The notes beneath the pieces were generated by a model, which worked only from the letters and a program-made list of their open reading frames with translations, was not told the origin of the DNA and did not search any database. Source: Climacium dendroides (taxonomy: Eukaryota > Streptophyta > Bryopsida > Hypnales > Climaciaceae). From it: a stretch of 64,000 nt of DNA. A program made the position numbers and the translations under genes. Below, in pieces: positions 12,552 through 24,287 of the stretch. The stretch spans positions 28,129,345-28,193,344 of the forward strand of contig OX467089.1 of assembly GCA_950106755.1 (NCBI GenBank), in the 5' to 3' direction. The stretch's first letter is position 1. Every line of letters begins with the position of its first letter.

Positions 12552-12619
12552 AAAAAAAATTTGTCTGCCATTGGTACGGGGAGGGTGACTCGCCCCAGTG
12601 GCAGACAAATTTTTTTTTT
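12552..12619. repeat. Small fold-back repeat with A8/T10 ends
   Basis: The left arm AAAAAAAATTTGTCTGCCA pairs with the right arm TGGCAGACAAATTTTTTTT, with one mismatch nearby and a loop of about 20 bases (12574-12594). Possibly a small MITE or a remnant of one. Confidence 0.6.
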
Positions 12620-13280
12620 CGGGACTGATTGAAAGGTACAGTAAGGTCAGTTGTTGTGTCCATGACGGGACCGACTGCTAAGCCAACTGTTGTGTACATG
12701 TCGGCGCTGATTGCTTCGGCGGTGCCTGTGTCGCGCATGGCATTTGGATCATGGGTGGCTTTTAAGTCCCCGGGCATCCATAAATTCTCTTAGCCGGGTT
12801 AAATGGCTTCCGTGACAAACGTGACACCGCGCATGGCATTTTTTTTGTATCATAGGCGGCGAACGAGTCCACGACAGTCCATGATACCAAAACTGTGACT
12901 GTCCATGATACTTGAATTGTGTCGATGTTGATAGCGTTCGCGGCGAACGTAGCGCCACGCATTCTGATTAGCAACAGGGTCTTCAATTAGTGTATGTTTG
13001 CTTATCCTTAGACGAGATCAGGCTTGATCCAATTGGGCCATCCAGCTCGCAATGAAGGAAACTCGGTGGACCATTACCACATCCGTTCATCTCAACGAAA
13101 CAAAAAGCTCCTTTGCTGTTGAGGAAGGGAATATTCTCTGTGATCAAGCTTAGTTAGCCGTGATCAAGCTTTTTAATCCTTTTGCAGTAGTCGGTGTTTT
13201 GGCTCAGAAGGACACGCCGCCCTACTTTACTCCCTCCAAATTTTGGGGAATTTTTTACGTTGCACAAGTCGGTCCCTCTT
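12620..13280. other. Non-coding stretch between fold-back repeats
   Basis: Contains short direct repeats (TCCATGATAC near 12889 and 12902) but no gene that I can support. Confidence 0.35.
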
Positions 13281-13382
13281 AGTGAACCAGAAAGAGGGGT
13301 AGCGTGAGCTACCCCCCAGACCCCCATCGGGTCCGACGGGGGTCTCGGGGGTAGCTCACGCTACCCCTCTTTTTGGTTCACT
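13281..13382. repeat. 102-bp near-perfect palindrome (MITE-like)
   Basis: The arms start AGTGAACCAGAAAGAGGGG and end in the complement at 13382, centre near 13331. The inner part reads GGGGTAGCGTGAGCTACCCC, itself a palindrome, next to GACCCC and ACGGGGGTC. It shares this core with the larger palindrome at 13458-13762. Confidence 0.75.
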
Positions 13383-13457
13383 GACAGGTACTGCATGCTT
13401 GAAGGCCTTCAAAAAGTGTGGAGTTACTTTTATTCTTTCTTTCTTGATGATGGTTGA

Positions 13458-13762
13458 AGTGCTTCATCATCCAAATTCCACGACCATAATTATGTAATCA
13501 TGAGCCTACTTTAAGAGAATTAACAATTTTGCTTGAAGAATTGAAATTTAAAACCTCTTGACGTACCAATTTTGGGGGTAGCGTGAGCTACCCCCATGAC
13601 CCCGTCGGGTCCAACGGGGGTCATGGGGGTAGTTCACGCTACCCCCAAAATTGGTACGTCGAGAAGTTCTAAATTTCAATTCTTCAAGCAAAATTGTTAA
13701 TTCTCTTAAAGTGGGCTCATGATTACATAATTATGGTCGTGGAACTTGGATGATGAAGCACT
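13458..13762. repeat. 305-bp long palindrome enclosing the same core
   Basis: The left arm begins AGTGCTTCATCATCCAA and the right arm ends with its complement at 13762. Arms of about 150 bp meet near 13610 with few mismatches. The centre carries GGGGGTAGCGTGAGCTACCC, GACCCC, CGGGTCC and the mirrored copy, as in 13281-13382. Transcribed, it would form a very long hairpin. Candidate explanations are a fold-back transposon, a MITE nested in a MITE, or a small-RNA hairpin locus. Confidence 0.8.
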
Positions 13763-13984
13763 CGAAGTAGACATTTCAAATCTGAAATGGTTATGTTATT
13801 TGAATGTCCATCTATGTTTAATCTAATATCCACTTGTTTTCAATATAATCCTAATTGTGTTTATAAGAGTTTCAATTATGATTTTGAATTTCTCTTAAAG
13901 CATTTCTTGTTTCTTCTTGAAAAGCATTCTCATGTCACTAGTTTCTTGGTTTTAATGATACAATTTACATTGTGTGTTGTTTAG

Positions 13985-14425
13985 ATGGAGGTAAATGAAG
14001 GTCCCAGAGGTCAGGGATCTTTATCCAATGCTGCGACCGTGACTGTGACGGCCCTGGACATGGCGGGACCATCCTTTTCATTGACTCCAAAGGGTGCTAG
14101 CATTGAGGTGTCAGAGGAGTCCATTGCAAATGAGCAATTGGACTTGGTAAGCCTCAATGACATCTTGGATGCGTGTGACTATGTGGAGCAACCACATCAA
14201 AGTCACGTTAGTGGAGAGAGGACCCGGAAGAGGAAGCCCGTGTTCTCCCCTGAGAGCTCTAACACGGAGTATAGCTCTAGATGTCACTCTTCGGTCTCAG
14301 TTTCTAGTCTTCCTTTTGAGGAGTTCTGTGACTGTGTTTGCAGTCCCAATTTGGGCAAGCACGATGTGGTTTTTATTCACTTGAGTTCTGACTCAGATGA
14401 TGATGTTGATGTTGATTCCATTTAG
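13985..14425 (+). CDS. Acidic Ser-rich exon upstream of the methyltransferase-like gene
   Basis: A 146-codon frame that starts directly after a clear 3' splice site (TTGTTTAG) at 13984 and ends with a run of Asp/Ser (SSDSDDDVDVDSI). No domain recognised. The stop TAG is followed by GTGG and sits ahead of the next coding segment by only about 170 bases. This could be an early exon of the ParB/methyltransferase-like gene that follows, or a separate small gene. The acceptor site implies an exon further upstream, which the palindromes at 13281-13762 may have separated. Confidence 0.4.
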   Translation: MEVNEGPRGQGSLSNAATVTVTALDMAGPSFSLTPKGASIEVSEESIANEQLDLVSLNDILDACDYVEQPHQSHVSGERTRKRKPVFSPESSNTEYSSRCHSSVSVSSLPFEEFCDCVCSPNLGKHDVVFIHLSSDSDDDVDVDSI

Positions 14426-14597
14426 GTGGAATTCATATAATTTATTTTTGATATCACTTGTACGTTTGGGTTTATAATTTGTGTTTCATTGACATCTGTC
14501 ATATTTCATACGTGGACTAGCACAGCATATTCCATGCATTTCATTATGAATTGTCTGACTATATGATTTTCATGGACGTCCATTATTTTGCAAATGG

Positions 14598-17500
14598 AGG
14601 AGTCTAACCCTGGCTGAGAGAAATACGGTGACACCAGCTACTGATGATTCGATATAGCCAGAGATTGGAGGTGAAGATGGTGAGGATTTGGCTATGGATG
14701 TTGTGGATGATGACGAGGAGGCCAAAGAATTGCTTGAGGATGAGCTTCGGAGATGGCAGAAGGTGGATTCGGTGTCTACCATTACGAGTTTGAGGATGAA
14801 GCCAGAGAAACTCTCCCGACTGCGCATTCCACTATGTAGACTTGTGTCCATGCCGATGGTGAGGCCAACGCTTGCATCCGACCTCGTGAAACTAGAATAG
14901 GAGTTCATCTTCGGGTACCAAGAAGGCGCAGCAGTGTTTTACGTGTCCATAACAAATGAGGCTGGTGAGAGCTCGGACTTCACAGAGGAGGAGATGAACG
15001 GATGGGATACATAGTGGAAGAAAGCGAACCAGGATTTCAAGCAATATCTTGAGTCGGTTCCAGAGCTTCGATTCATGAAGAACTTGAAGTTCTTCGTCTG
15101 CGATGGGAATCATCGCCTTCAAGCTTGGATGAATCACATCTCCAGGCTACATACGGCGAACCCGCTGTTTCACTTCGCAGTTGACTGTATTATCTTGGAT
15201 ACGAAGGGGAGGACCGAATTGGTCATGCAGGTGATGCATGATGTGAACAAGTAAGTATTTTTGCTTCTAATGTTGTATATATATTCTCTATTGATCTAAC
15301 ATTTAAGAGTATGTGTTCTTATGTACATGATTCACGTCACTAAACTTGTTCATTCCTTTTCAGATCAATAGAGGATTCTCACGTGAAGTCCAATCTCATG
15401 CACATTCTTCACCGCATGTAGAAGTACAGTCTTCTCTCCTTGGAGCGATTCAAGGAGATGTTAAGACCTTCGGAGAGGCAACGGTGTGTTGCCCAGGCCG
15501 CGGTGAGGAAGACGTGGTATTCCATGCCCGTGGAAGTGTTTACGACACTGGGTGAGCTTCTCTGTTGGTCCGGGATCTAATATTGAGGACTTCAAACTTG
15601 AACTTCTTTACGATAGTGGCCTTCGTTTGTTGAAATGTTTGTTGATAACATTTATATTGTATATTTGCAGCAAGAGATTGCACAGGCAGCGGATGCTACA
15701 GTACGAAAGTACAACGAGGGCACACCGTTTGAGGAGAAATTTGTGGAGGGAGTTGCCAATGCCATGAGATTGGGAGCGAAGGAGAGAGCCACAAAGTTGT
15801 AGGTGAAAATGGGGAAGCTGATTGCGGTTGCAAACCCGGCTCATGGTCCCGGATTTCTAGAGGAGGTGAGAAGTAATTGCAAACCTTCAATGTTTGCAGT
15901 TCTTGTAAGTGGATTTTATGTTCAGTTTTAACTTGAGACGTTTTGATTTTGCAGATTGAGAAGCACTGGACCACGAATGAGGTCCCCAAAATGACCCTCA
16001 AGAAACTACAGATGATTGCAACTTGCAATACAATGGTAGCACAGAAGTTGAAACTTTTGAAGTGGTGGAATTCCTCCATGCCCTCTTGAGCTGTGAGACG
16101 GTTCCCAGCAAAGCCTATTTCAGAAGAGAAACTCTTGCCATTTCTCAACAAGTTTTTCTGGTGGGCGGGGGTAAGTTCATTTATGAGTTTTTATTAAACT
16201 ATTAGCATATCTGGTTTGATTTTTTAATTGATTTGGTTTGCCATTTTCAATACTCATTTACCTCCAAGGCACCCAAATGGAACTTATTTTTATTGATGCC
16301 ACAGATTGAGGATGGTGCGTCGGAGTATTTCAAAAATATTGCCAAGAAAGACAACCTCCAGGTCAACATGGCAACCCCGCTTGAGCTAGAGACCCTTGCC
16401 AAGTACATTGAAGGGTGGAGGAGGAAAATTTGGGATCACAGGTTTGGCCCCGTGATGAAGGGAGCAAATGCATTCAAGAAGTCTGACTCCTTCTCGAGTT
16501 ATGACGGATCAAAGCTTGCTATTCAGAGAGTTATTTTCCGGTATGTATGTCAAAGTCTGCATTTTCCTTTTACTTTGATCAATACGAGTGTCACACTAGC
16601 AATATATTCTAGGTACATGTGACTATTCTCTAATATAGTATCCACATACATATTTGTTTATTACATGAAGTCAAAAATATATAGAGGGATGACTAGATAT
16701 AATCATCCATTATGATTTAGTGTAGGTTGAGTTTCAACTGTATTCTTCATCTCATGCTTATGTAGCAGTATTAAAATGTGAATGAGAATGATTATTTGTT
16801 CAACATGCCTAATGTTTTGTCTCCATTTGTGTTTTTTTTAGTTACTTGAAGCATGAGCTTCTAGCGAAGGCCGCAATCGCTCAGGAGGATCTTCCTCCGT
16901 TCTTGTCTACTTGGCTGGACCATAGTCCCGGAGAGTGCATGTACACCCAAAGCCAGCTTCGGACGTTTACGACAGCTCATCTGACAGGAGGAGGGTGGTA
17001 TTTGGATTGTCACGTGACATTCACTCATCCTCTGAAGGCAGACCTTCGGAAGTCACTTGATGGAATTGGAGTGATTGACTTGGAGGTTGCAGAGTTCGCT
17101 GACCTTAGTGACCAAAAGAGGAGGAGGGCCATTGCGAGGAGGATTACTTCAGACAAGAAGAAAGAAGCAACTCTAGAAGACATCATAGCAAACAGGGAGA
17201 AGAAAAAGGTGGACCGCTGGCGAAGTTGGCAGAGAAGGAGAAGGAGGCAGAGTTGGAGGGGAAGGGAAAGAGCAAAGGGAAGAAGAAGGTGGATGGAGGT
17301 GGCAAAGTGCCTGCAACTTCAACGGTGGACCAGGGCTTGGCTATGCAAGCCGGATTTGGTAGAGGGCTGAAGAGGAAGGCGGTATTGTCTGAGGTGACGA
17401 CGGACTTGGTCACGCAAGGGACGGATGTCATTGTGATTGGTGATGATGCTGAGGTCAACTCCGAGGAGTTGATCTTAAACATCTCCATTGTGGATGTCAT

Positions 17501-19062
17501 GGATAACGTGGATGCAAAAACGGTGACGTGCTATAGTGAGGTCATGGAGTTCATTAAGAAGGTAAGGTATTAGTATTTCAAATTTTGTAATTCAGTATTG
17601 CCATGAAGAACTTGAACACTGTATACTTGTACATTTATTGATTGATTATTCATTCATTGATTAGAGGAAATTTGTTTTGTAGTCGTCGGCAGGAAAAGCA
17701 CGCACATACGGCGGCATTGTGAGCCGTGCGCCACTAGTGGATCTTATTTTTTTCGATTGCCAAGAGAATTTGCCCATGCTGGACGTCTCATTTCCATCAA
17801 ATGCAGTGCCTGCATGGAACTCAGACCCCGAGTACGATGACATTCAACAAACATTTCTTTTTGCAGAGGACCATTTGCAAGACCATGGTTGCATGGTAGT
17901 ATTCCACTCGTACTGCGCAGATTCAAAAGGTGTCATTAAGGGTTTATGTGTCACATACCCGACACTGGTGGTGAAGAAAGAGTGGTTGGGCATTAACCGT
18001 GTGCACTTGACCTCCCCATTGGATGAAAGCACTACGGTATGATTTTTGAATTAATGCTCGTTTGATAAATATTTGGCATTAGTGATGAAACTTCTTAATT
18101 TTTGACAATTTTTTGGTTTTCGTGATTGCAGACTCTGAAGTTTGGAATCACCCTTTTGGTGAAGGACCTTGAGGCAAATGGAAAATCGAAGTTCTCTTAC
18201 ATGCGCACAAAGTCCATGTAGAAGGCGAAAGTAGACCTCGCAAGGGACGACATGCTCATTAACTACACGACGGAGGAGACCATGTTGATGAACGAGAAAA
18301 TACCATGGCGGGGGGCTCGCGAGAAGGACCCTAGATTCTTTCAGTTCTTGATAGAAGGGACTACCATTGAAGGAGATTTGGTGGTAGACTACACAGCATC
18401 GACTGGTAAGTTTTGAATTCAATGATGTTGCAATTCATTTTTTTTATCATGTTTTCGAATCATTTCATTTACATGTTGTACATTCTTCATCGTAGGTGCA
18501 TCGATTACAGCTTGTCGTGGCATAGGCCGCCACATTGTGACTTTGGAGGAGGACAAAGATATTTTTGACGTCCTCCTTTTGCCCATGAAGAAGAGCACTC
18601 CGGTTGTAGTGACAACGGAAGTGACAGAACCGCCAGCACCGGTTGAGGCCTCCCAAGATCCGGACGCCATGACGGTGGTGCCCCAGAAGTTTGCTCGGAA
18701 GAATAGAGCCAGTAAGCAAGTTTCTTCATTTATAAAAATTTCGTGAACACATGGTGCTTTTTATTCTATGAGTCTAACATTGTGTCATTTGTGTTTGCAG
18801 TCGTGAGGGATTGATGCCGACAGTTTCTTTGTTGAAGAAACGTAGACTTCTCATTAGTCCACAGAAGTCTTTTTATCTTTCGGTGTATGCCAAGTAGATG
18901 GCATTGTCATTTGCGGATTTTGGTTGCTCAATTCCGAAGCCCCGTAAACCTTCTTACGCTAGAAATGTTTTAGAGTTTATTGATGGATCAGCATCTGAGG
19001 GTAGAGAGACATCAGATTCATTTACGAACGAGGATTTTGCAATTGAGTCCACTGCGACTTAG
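14598..19062 (+). pseudogene. Multi-exon ParB-like plus beta-class amino-methyltransferase-like gene, decayed
   Basis: Ten coding segments with GT-AG borders: about 14598-15250, 15364-15551, 15671-15865, 15955-16170, 16305-16540, 16842-17561, 17684-18036, 18132-18405, 18496-18711 and 18801-19062. The first holds FFVCDGNHRLQAW (about 15090-15128), the DGxHR signature of the ParB/sulfiredoxin-like fold. 17684-18036 has VDLIFFDCQEN, placed like methyltransferase motif IV (DPPY), then FLFAEDHLQDHGCMVVF, like the following strand-helix. 18132-18711 has PWRGAREKDPRFFQ, then GDLVVDYTASTGAS across an intron (motif I, usually DPFxGxGxT), then GRHIVTLEEDKDIF. Motif IV before motif I is the beta-class order of N4C/N6A DNA methyltransferases. 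In-frame stops: TAG near 14662, 14898, 15013, 15419, 15800, 18219 and 18895, and TGA near 16088. A one-base frameshift lies near 17215-17222. The DCQE in place of DPPY suggests weak or no catalysis. Confidence 0.6.
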
Positions 19063-19309
19063 ACTCATGAGATTGACATATCTTATGAGTCGAACTATTG
19101 TGTATTGATTTTCATTATGATTAGATTTGTGTGTTTTATGGCTACATTTTGGGCGTCATTTCTATCCTTTTATTCTTCTGCAATGCGTGATTTCAATTCA
19201 ATTGATATGAATCGATGATTGACATAACTAAATTGAAAAGGATTTCTAAGTACCATAAACTTCCAATAATTTCACTCACATTTATGGAAATTTCTAATTA
19301 CCTACATCC

Positions 19310-20870
19310 ACGGTCATAGGGCCTAGTAGAAAAATTTCTCCAAAATAAATTCCCGCTCACAGGCTCACAGGCTCACATGCTAGCAACCCTGAATGAAATT
19401 TGAAGCAAATCTTGTTTCACCTGGCATCAATAAGCTGTGCTTTTTTTCGTATGAATGAAATATTGCAAGCGGCATGTGCCGCTTTCTAAAAAACGTAAGA
19501 ACGATACGAGCTTTGGCCACGACATCCGCCACCCATGCTTCCTTCCCCCAATCTTTTAGCTTCAAATTCAAGGCGTGCACCACACAACCTTGAAAAGAAA
19601 TGTGAGGATATTTGTCTGTTATGATTCTACATGCTCGAGGGTTTATAAGAGCATTGTCCGTTGTTATTTGCACCACATTATGCGGACCCACCTCTTGTAT
19701 GAATTTGTCCAAAATAGAGGCCAAGTACTCTACGTTTTTTAAGAACCCACTTGTGTCCACCGATCCCAAAAATTGCTCCCCTACAGAAGATACAAGCATG
19801 CAATTCACCAATGGCCGATTTGTAACCAAACTCCATCCATCAATAGACAAGGTTGCTCCAAACTTTCTGATACTATCCTTGGTCCTCTTCTGCAACTTTA
19901 GCTTAACATCTTCTTTCGTTTCTTCTGGTAATTTGGTTCGTAGAGCGTCGTACGATGGTGGGCTGTATGGCTTACCAAACTCAGCTGTTTTCTTTACTGC
20001 TTCTTTAAAGGCCTCATTTTGAGCTACCGCAAATGGTATGTTGGCTGAATAGAAGAAATTGGCCCACAGCGCATTCAAATTGCGTCTATTAGCTTGTTCA
20101 AACCCATCTACTAGCCGACTTTGTCTTCGGGGTTGAGTGATGGAAGAGGGTGGAGTTGGACATTGTTCACTTGATGTTTCCACATTTTGATGTACCCTTG
20201 AAGACGCACAATGAATTTCAGACGGCGCTGTACACGAGTCCTCTTGTGTTGAACGTGAAAAATCCCTTCCATTTGAGGCATTGCTTGCAACCCTCCCTAT
20301 GTTTTCACCATCTACATTGTCAAGGGCCGATCTTTGTGGAAATAACCCATTACAACCAGCAAAAAGAGTTCGAATTGACGAAGTCAATTTTGGACATATG
20401 CTTACCCCCCTGTCGCGAACACCGTCTTTGCCTTCATATCCAAGGTGGCTCAACATGCGACACTTCCGATTTGCAAACACCAAGTCACATGCCTTGCACT
20501 GCACTTTATCACTTGATGGAACAACATACCAATCGGAAAAATCCTTACTCATTGTGGAAAGCTCCGTTCAAATTCAAGTTCAAGTTCCAATCTTGTCTTC
20601 AGTTTCAAATGTTTAGGTTCAAATCACCATGTCACATGTATCAAATATAGTCTGTAAGCAAAGCCTTGGAAACCCAAGCCCCCCTGTCCACTGAACTATA
20701 CATTACCAAGCAAGGGACACAAACATTGCAGCTCCTAGTCCTTGGAAATTATAGCATTCAGTTTCTCAGAAGTGCTTGTAAATGCCTTCTTCCTTGCTCT
20801 TATACTCCTAACTTATTAAATGTTCTATGCCTTAGAAGTAACCGTTGAATATTAGTGCCAACGGTCATAG
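19310..20870 (-). mobile_element. Truncated hAT segment flanked by a 10-bp direct repeat
   Basis: ACGGTCATAG occurs at 19310-19319 and 20861-20870, on either side of the transposase remnant. The hAT superfamily makes 8-bp duplications, which this could include. The inner ends (GGCCTAGTA and the complement of TAATATTCAACGG's partner, GGCACTAATA) are only loosely inverted. A CAGGGTTGCTAGC sequence where the transposase frame is cut (19379-19391, minus strand) looks like a hAT terminus too, so more than one element may be involved. Confidence 0.4.
19380..20552 (-). pseudogene. hAT transposase, C-terminally truncated
   Basis: A 390-codon uninterrupted frame. Residues 1-60 resemble a BED-type zinc finger (CKACDLVF, later a His region). 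Residues about 190-370 match the DUF659/hAT pattern: FGATLSIDGWSLVTNRPLVN, VVQITTDNALIN, FQGCVVHALNLKLKD. The frame ends just after ETRFASNFI, where hAT transposases normally continue with the rest of the RNase H-like domain and the C-terminal dimerisation region. About 200 or more residues are therefore missing. It is probably inactive but young enough to lack internal stops. Confidence 0.8.
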
Positions 20871-20879
20871 AACCCGGCA

Positions 20880-21035
20880 GACGGGGCGGGCGGGCGGACA
20901 AGGCGGATGGGCGGGCGGACGGGTCAGACGGGTAGGCAGGCGGACGGGTCGGGCGGGTCGGACGGGCGGGTCGGGCGGGTCGGACGGGCGGGCGGATGGG
21001 TCAGACGGGCAGGCGAGCGGATAGGGTGGTTTTAG
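20880..21035. repeat. GC-rich minisatellite (GGGCGGACGGGTC units)
   Basis: Irregular tandem copies of GGGCGGACGGGTCGG-like units in a mostly AT-rich neighbourhood. A similar but shorter block lies at 50330-50515. Such blocks can be subterminal repeats of DNA transposons; the link is not shown here. Confidence 0.65.
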
Positions 21036-21412
21036 CCTTTTAGGGTGGCCAATTTTACTTAGTTACTTCTTTACTTCGGACTCTTGGGCTCTTAGTTCAG
21101 TTGGTTGCATTCCATCCTAGGAATATCGGAACTTATCCGGATCCGGAATCCGAATTACTTGGAATACAGGAACCTACCGTATAGACCTCATAGCTACGGG
21201 AGTAGGATACCGTTAGTACAATGGACTTGTAGCCGTTGTCTTGATTTCCATAGGGAGACAGTTTAGTATTAAGCTGTTTGCCGAGGGTTTTCCTCTTCAC
21301 CTTCCTGTTTTGTTTTTCTGAGACTGTCCGTGTGAGTAGTTGAGAGAAAGAGTGGTGACTTAGCGATTGAATTAGGGTTACTCTTCTCTCCTTTCGTTCT
21401 TACTTAGGTCTT

Positions 21413-22033
21413 ATGGCATCTGGAGCAGTGCGGAAGGTAGTGGTATCTGCCCAGATTATCTCTCCGGCCATTCCGGACAATTCGGAACTACACAAGTAGT
21501 TGGAGGAGGATTTGACTAAGTTAGGGTGTGTCGGTTTATTACACCGACCATGGATATGATCCAGGAGCTACTTCATGGTGTTCCGAATAAGTATGAGTTT
21601 ACTCTGAGAAGACGGCCAGTCACGTGGACTGAGGACATCTGGGCGGATGTCTATCAGTTCCGGAAGAGCGGAAACGGGTTAGCGTCAAGGACGGACCCTT
21701 TTGTAGCCGGGAAGTTCACAGGGTTTGCAAACCCTAAGGACGGATTTGCTATTAGCAAATGCAAGGACAAGAGACATAGACGGGTACTAGAGTTCCTCAT
21801 CCCCATCTTGTACCCGGAAAAACCTACACGGGTTACCATTATAGTGGCCAATACTATTTTCAGGGCTATGAAGAACCGAGTTGTGCATTGGGGTAGAGTC
21901 ATATCCGGGATAGTTGCTAAATTAGCAGATCATGTAACCCACGCAAAGCAAGTCCAGTTAGCACCTACTTGTTCCATTTATACCATCAGCAGGAACTTTT
22001 GAGCGCTGCGGAAGTAATCGAGTATGACATCGG
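21413..22033 (+). pseudogene. Gag-like protein, N-terminal part (copy L/D)
   Basis: Starts MASGAVRKVVVSAQIIS, closely like the intact 649-residue copy at 61679. TAG at 21497-21499 replaces the CAG (Gln) of that copy in HKQLEEDLTK. A 16-base deletion just after the PW of LHRPW (near 21550) shifts the frame, which then stays open through GLASRTDPFVAGKF, PKDGFAIS and YPEKPTRVTI. It is cut at 22033 in EYDIG by the insertion of the next element, and continues at 43133. Confidence 0.75.
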
Positions 22034-22039
22034 TGTGGG

Positions 22040-22759
22040 AGTACGGAAATCCAGTCTTTAGGTTTAGAAGGGAAATAAGGAGAATAGAGCTTTTTACTCC
22101 CTATTTTTTTTCGTTTTTCGTTAGAAAAGTAGACCGTAAGTAGTTAGGAACCGGATACCGGAATAGGGTTACTTTAGAATAGATAATAGTGTTAACAGAA
22201 GTAACCGGAAACCGGAAACCAAAAATCCGGAAACGGCATAGGTAGGTCAGGAGTAGGTCAGAGTGATTTTTATTAGAAATTGGAAACCGGAAGAAAATAA
22301 AGGACCGGAGACCGAAAACAGAAGACAGGCAATCCGGGTGTAACAAGTGCCTACCTAGTTTTAGACCACACTTGAGAGCGGGTCTATTTTGAGGAAAACG
22401 GTCACTTGTAACGGCCCGGGTGAGTGCAGCCCTAGAAATAGGAGGGGCAGGTGGCTCAGACCTCCTTTTGCGAGGAAACTACCTTGAGAAGAGATCGGTG
22501 AGGAACATTCGCGATGTACTTATATGTCAGCCAAAGAAAAGAAGTTACGGGCTCAGTTTATAGACCGGATTAAGGATAGACGGGTCTCGAGAGGAGAGTT
22601 CACTTAGAAGTTCACGAATGAGGGTAGAGTTAGAAGTGTATTGGTGAGGCAACTCTTGAGGAGGGTCCTTGAGCGGAATAGGAAGACTAGAGTGCGAGTG
22701 ATTGTGAGACTCTAAAGAGTGATTCCGGTCACTGAGAGGATTTGAGAGAACAGCCCACG
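22040..22759 (+). other. 5' non-coding leader of element K/I
   Basis: About 700 bases with no open frame, rich in CCGGAA words, between the element terminus and the first ATG. I see no tRNA-complementary primer site that I can name. Confidence 0.4.
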
Positions 22760-24287
22760 ATGGTGAGAGAAGAGGTAGTTGTATCCTTGCGCATGGTGAA
22801 GCCGGTGGTACCAGCGGATCCACGAGAGAAAGCGGAGCTAGAAGAAGACCTCCGGCAAATGGGGTATGAGGATTTCTAGCCCGGCCATGGAATTTGAAAG
22901 ACGAGGAGATCGTGAGGGAGGTAATCGGCGCGCCGCTAAGGAAGTGGAAGGGGACGTTGAGGAGCCGGCCCGAAGACTGGACCCCAACACTGTGGAGGGA
23001 GACGTATGATTTCAAGAAGACGGACAAGGGACCGGCTTCCCGGACGGATCGCTTCTATGTGGGTAAGTTCCAGAATTCCCCAACGAAGAAGGATGGTTTC
23101 CCTGTGGCAGAGTGCATAAATGGTAGGGAGAAACGTTTAATGAAGTATCTAGCAGACATCCTTAGTCCAGAGCGACCAAACAGGATTATGGTCACCCTGG
23201 CGAACACTATTTTCGGTGCACTGTCGGGTGACCGGAAAGTAGATTGGGGCATAGTGATGAGAGATCAGATCAAGAGGTTGGTAGGAGGTATAGGGAAGTC
23301 TAAGCCTTCCCCTATAACCCCTTTTCTCTACCACTTGTATCAAGCACATGGCTGGCTTACAAATAGAGAGTTAGATGCATACGATACGGCCAAAGCCATG
23401 TCAGAATTCGAGATAGAAGACCCGGATGAGGAAGCCGAGCGAGAAGAGGAAGATTCAGAGGCAGACACTATACCGGTCGAGGAAGCTAAGTCTTAGTGGA
23501 GGAGGAAGGATCGGAAGGAGAAAGACTCAGAAATAGGAGAAGGTAGTAAGGGAGTCGATCCGGTCTGGAACCAGGATCCCCTAGGTCGGATTGTAAAGGA
23601 ACTCAGTGAGTTCCGGGTCCAGTACGGGAGGAGCTAGGAGACCATTCAAGAATTATATCAGCTGCTGAAAATCAATCAGCCGCAGCAGTTGGTTTCCCAA
23701 CTAGACCGGAAGATGAAGGAAGCGGTGAAGAAAGAGCTGAGCGAAGCCACGAGTAAGGTGGACCAGCTAATGAGGGAGTTGGAGGAGAAGAGAGAAGAAT
23801 TGGACTAGCAGAAGAAATTCTCCAAAACAGCCGCAAAGAACCTTCAGGCGATTCGGGAGTTCATCGGCAATCCGGGCGAAGTTATCAACAAAGCAATGTT
23901 GTTTGATGAGAAGGCGATGGAGACCAGAAAGCAATTTCCAGCCAAACTGATGATAGCGCTAGTGTCCTACCACCGCAAGATGGAGGCAATAGTAGAGTCA
24001 CTACGCGAGGTGATGAAGGAGGTAGAAGAACGAAGAGAGCGGGAGCAAGGACCGGAAACGGAAACGGAACTCGCACTAACACCCCTTCCGGTCATCACAG
24101 AAGAAGTTCAAGCGAAGGACAGGATGGAGGACGTACCAAGTTCTTCCGTCCGGTCAGAGCCTAAAGGAGAAATGACTTCCCTACTGGGGGAAGTAACTGA
24201 CGTTGTTCTTAATGCAGCGCGAGCAGTAGAGGCTGCTGAGGAAGAGAAGACCAGAGAAGTGGAGACAGCAAGCAAGGCGAAGGAAAC
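22760..24287 (+). pseudogene. Gag-like protein, N-terminal and middle part (copy K/I)
   Basis: Starts at ATG 22760 (MVREEVVVSLRMVKP). A one-base loss near 22877 (between GYEDF and the RPWNLK region) shifts the frame. It is then open through GPASRTDRFYVGKF, KKDGFPVAEC, SPERPNRIMVTLANTIFGAL and VDWGIVMRD. TAG stops at 23494, 23635 and 23806 lie in the acidic linker and the coiled coil. A Lys/Glu-rich coiled coil and AMLFDEKAMETRK follow. Cut at 24287 in KAKET; continues in frame at 39428. Confidence 0.75.

Noticed and set aside
20150..20650. Plus-strand 166-codon frame opposite the hAT transposase
   Set aside because: The minus strand has the clear hAT protein; this is its shadow.
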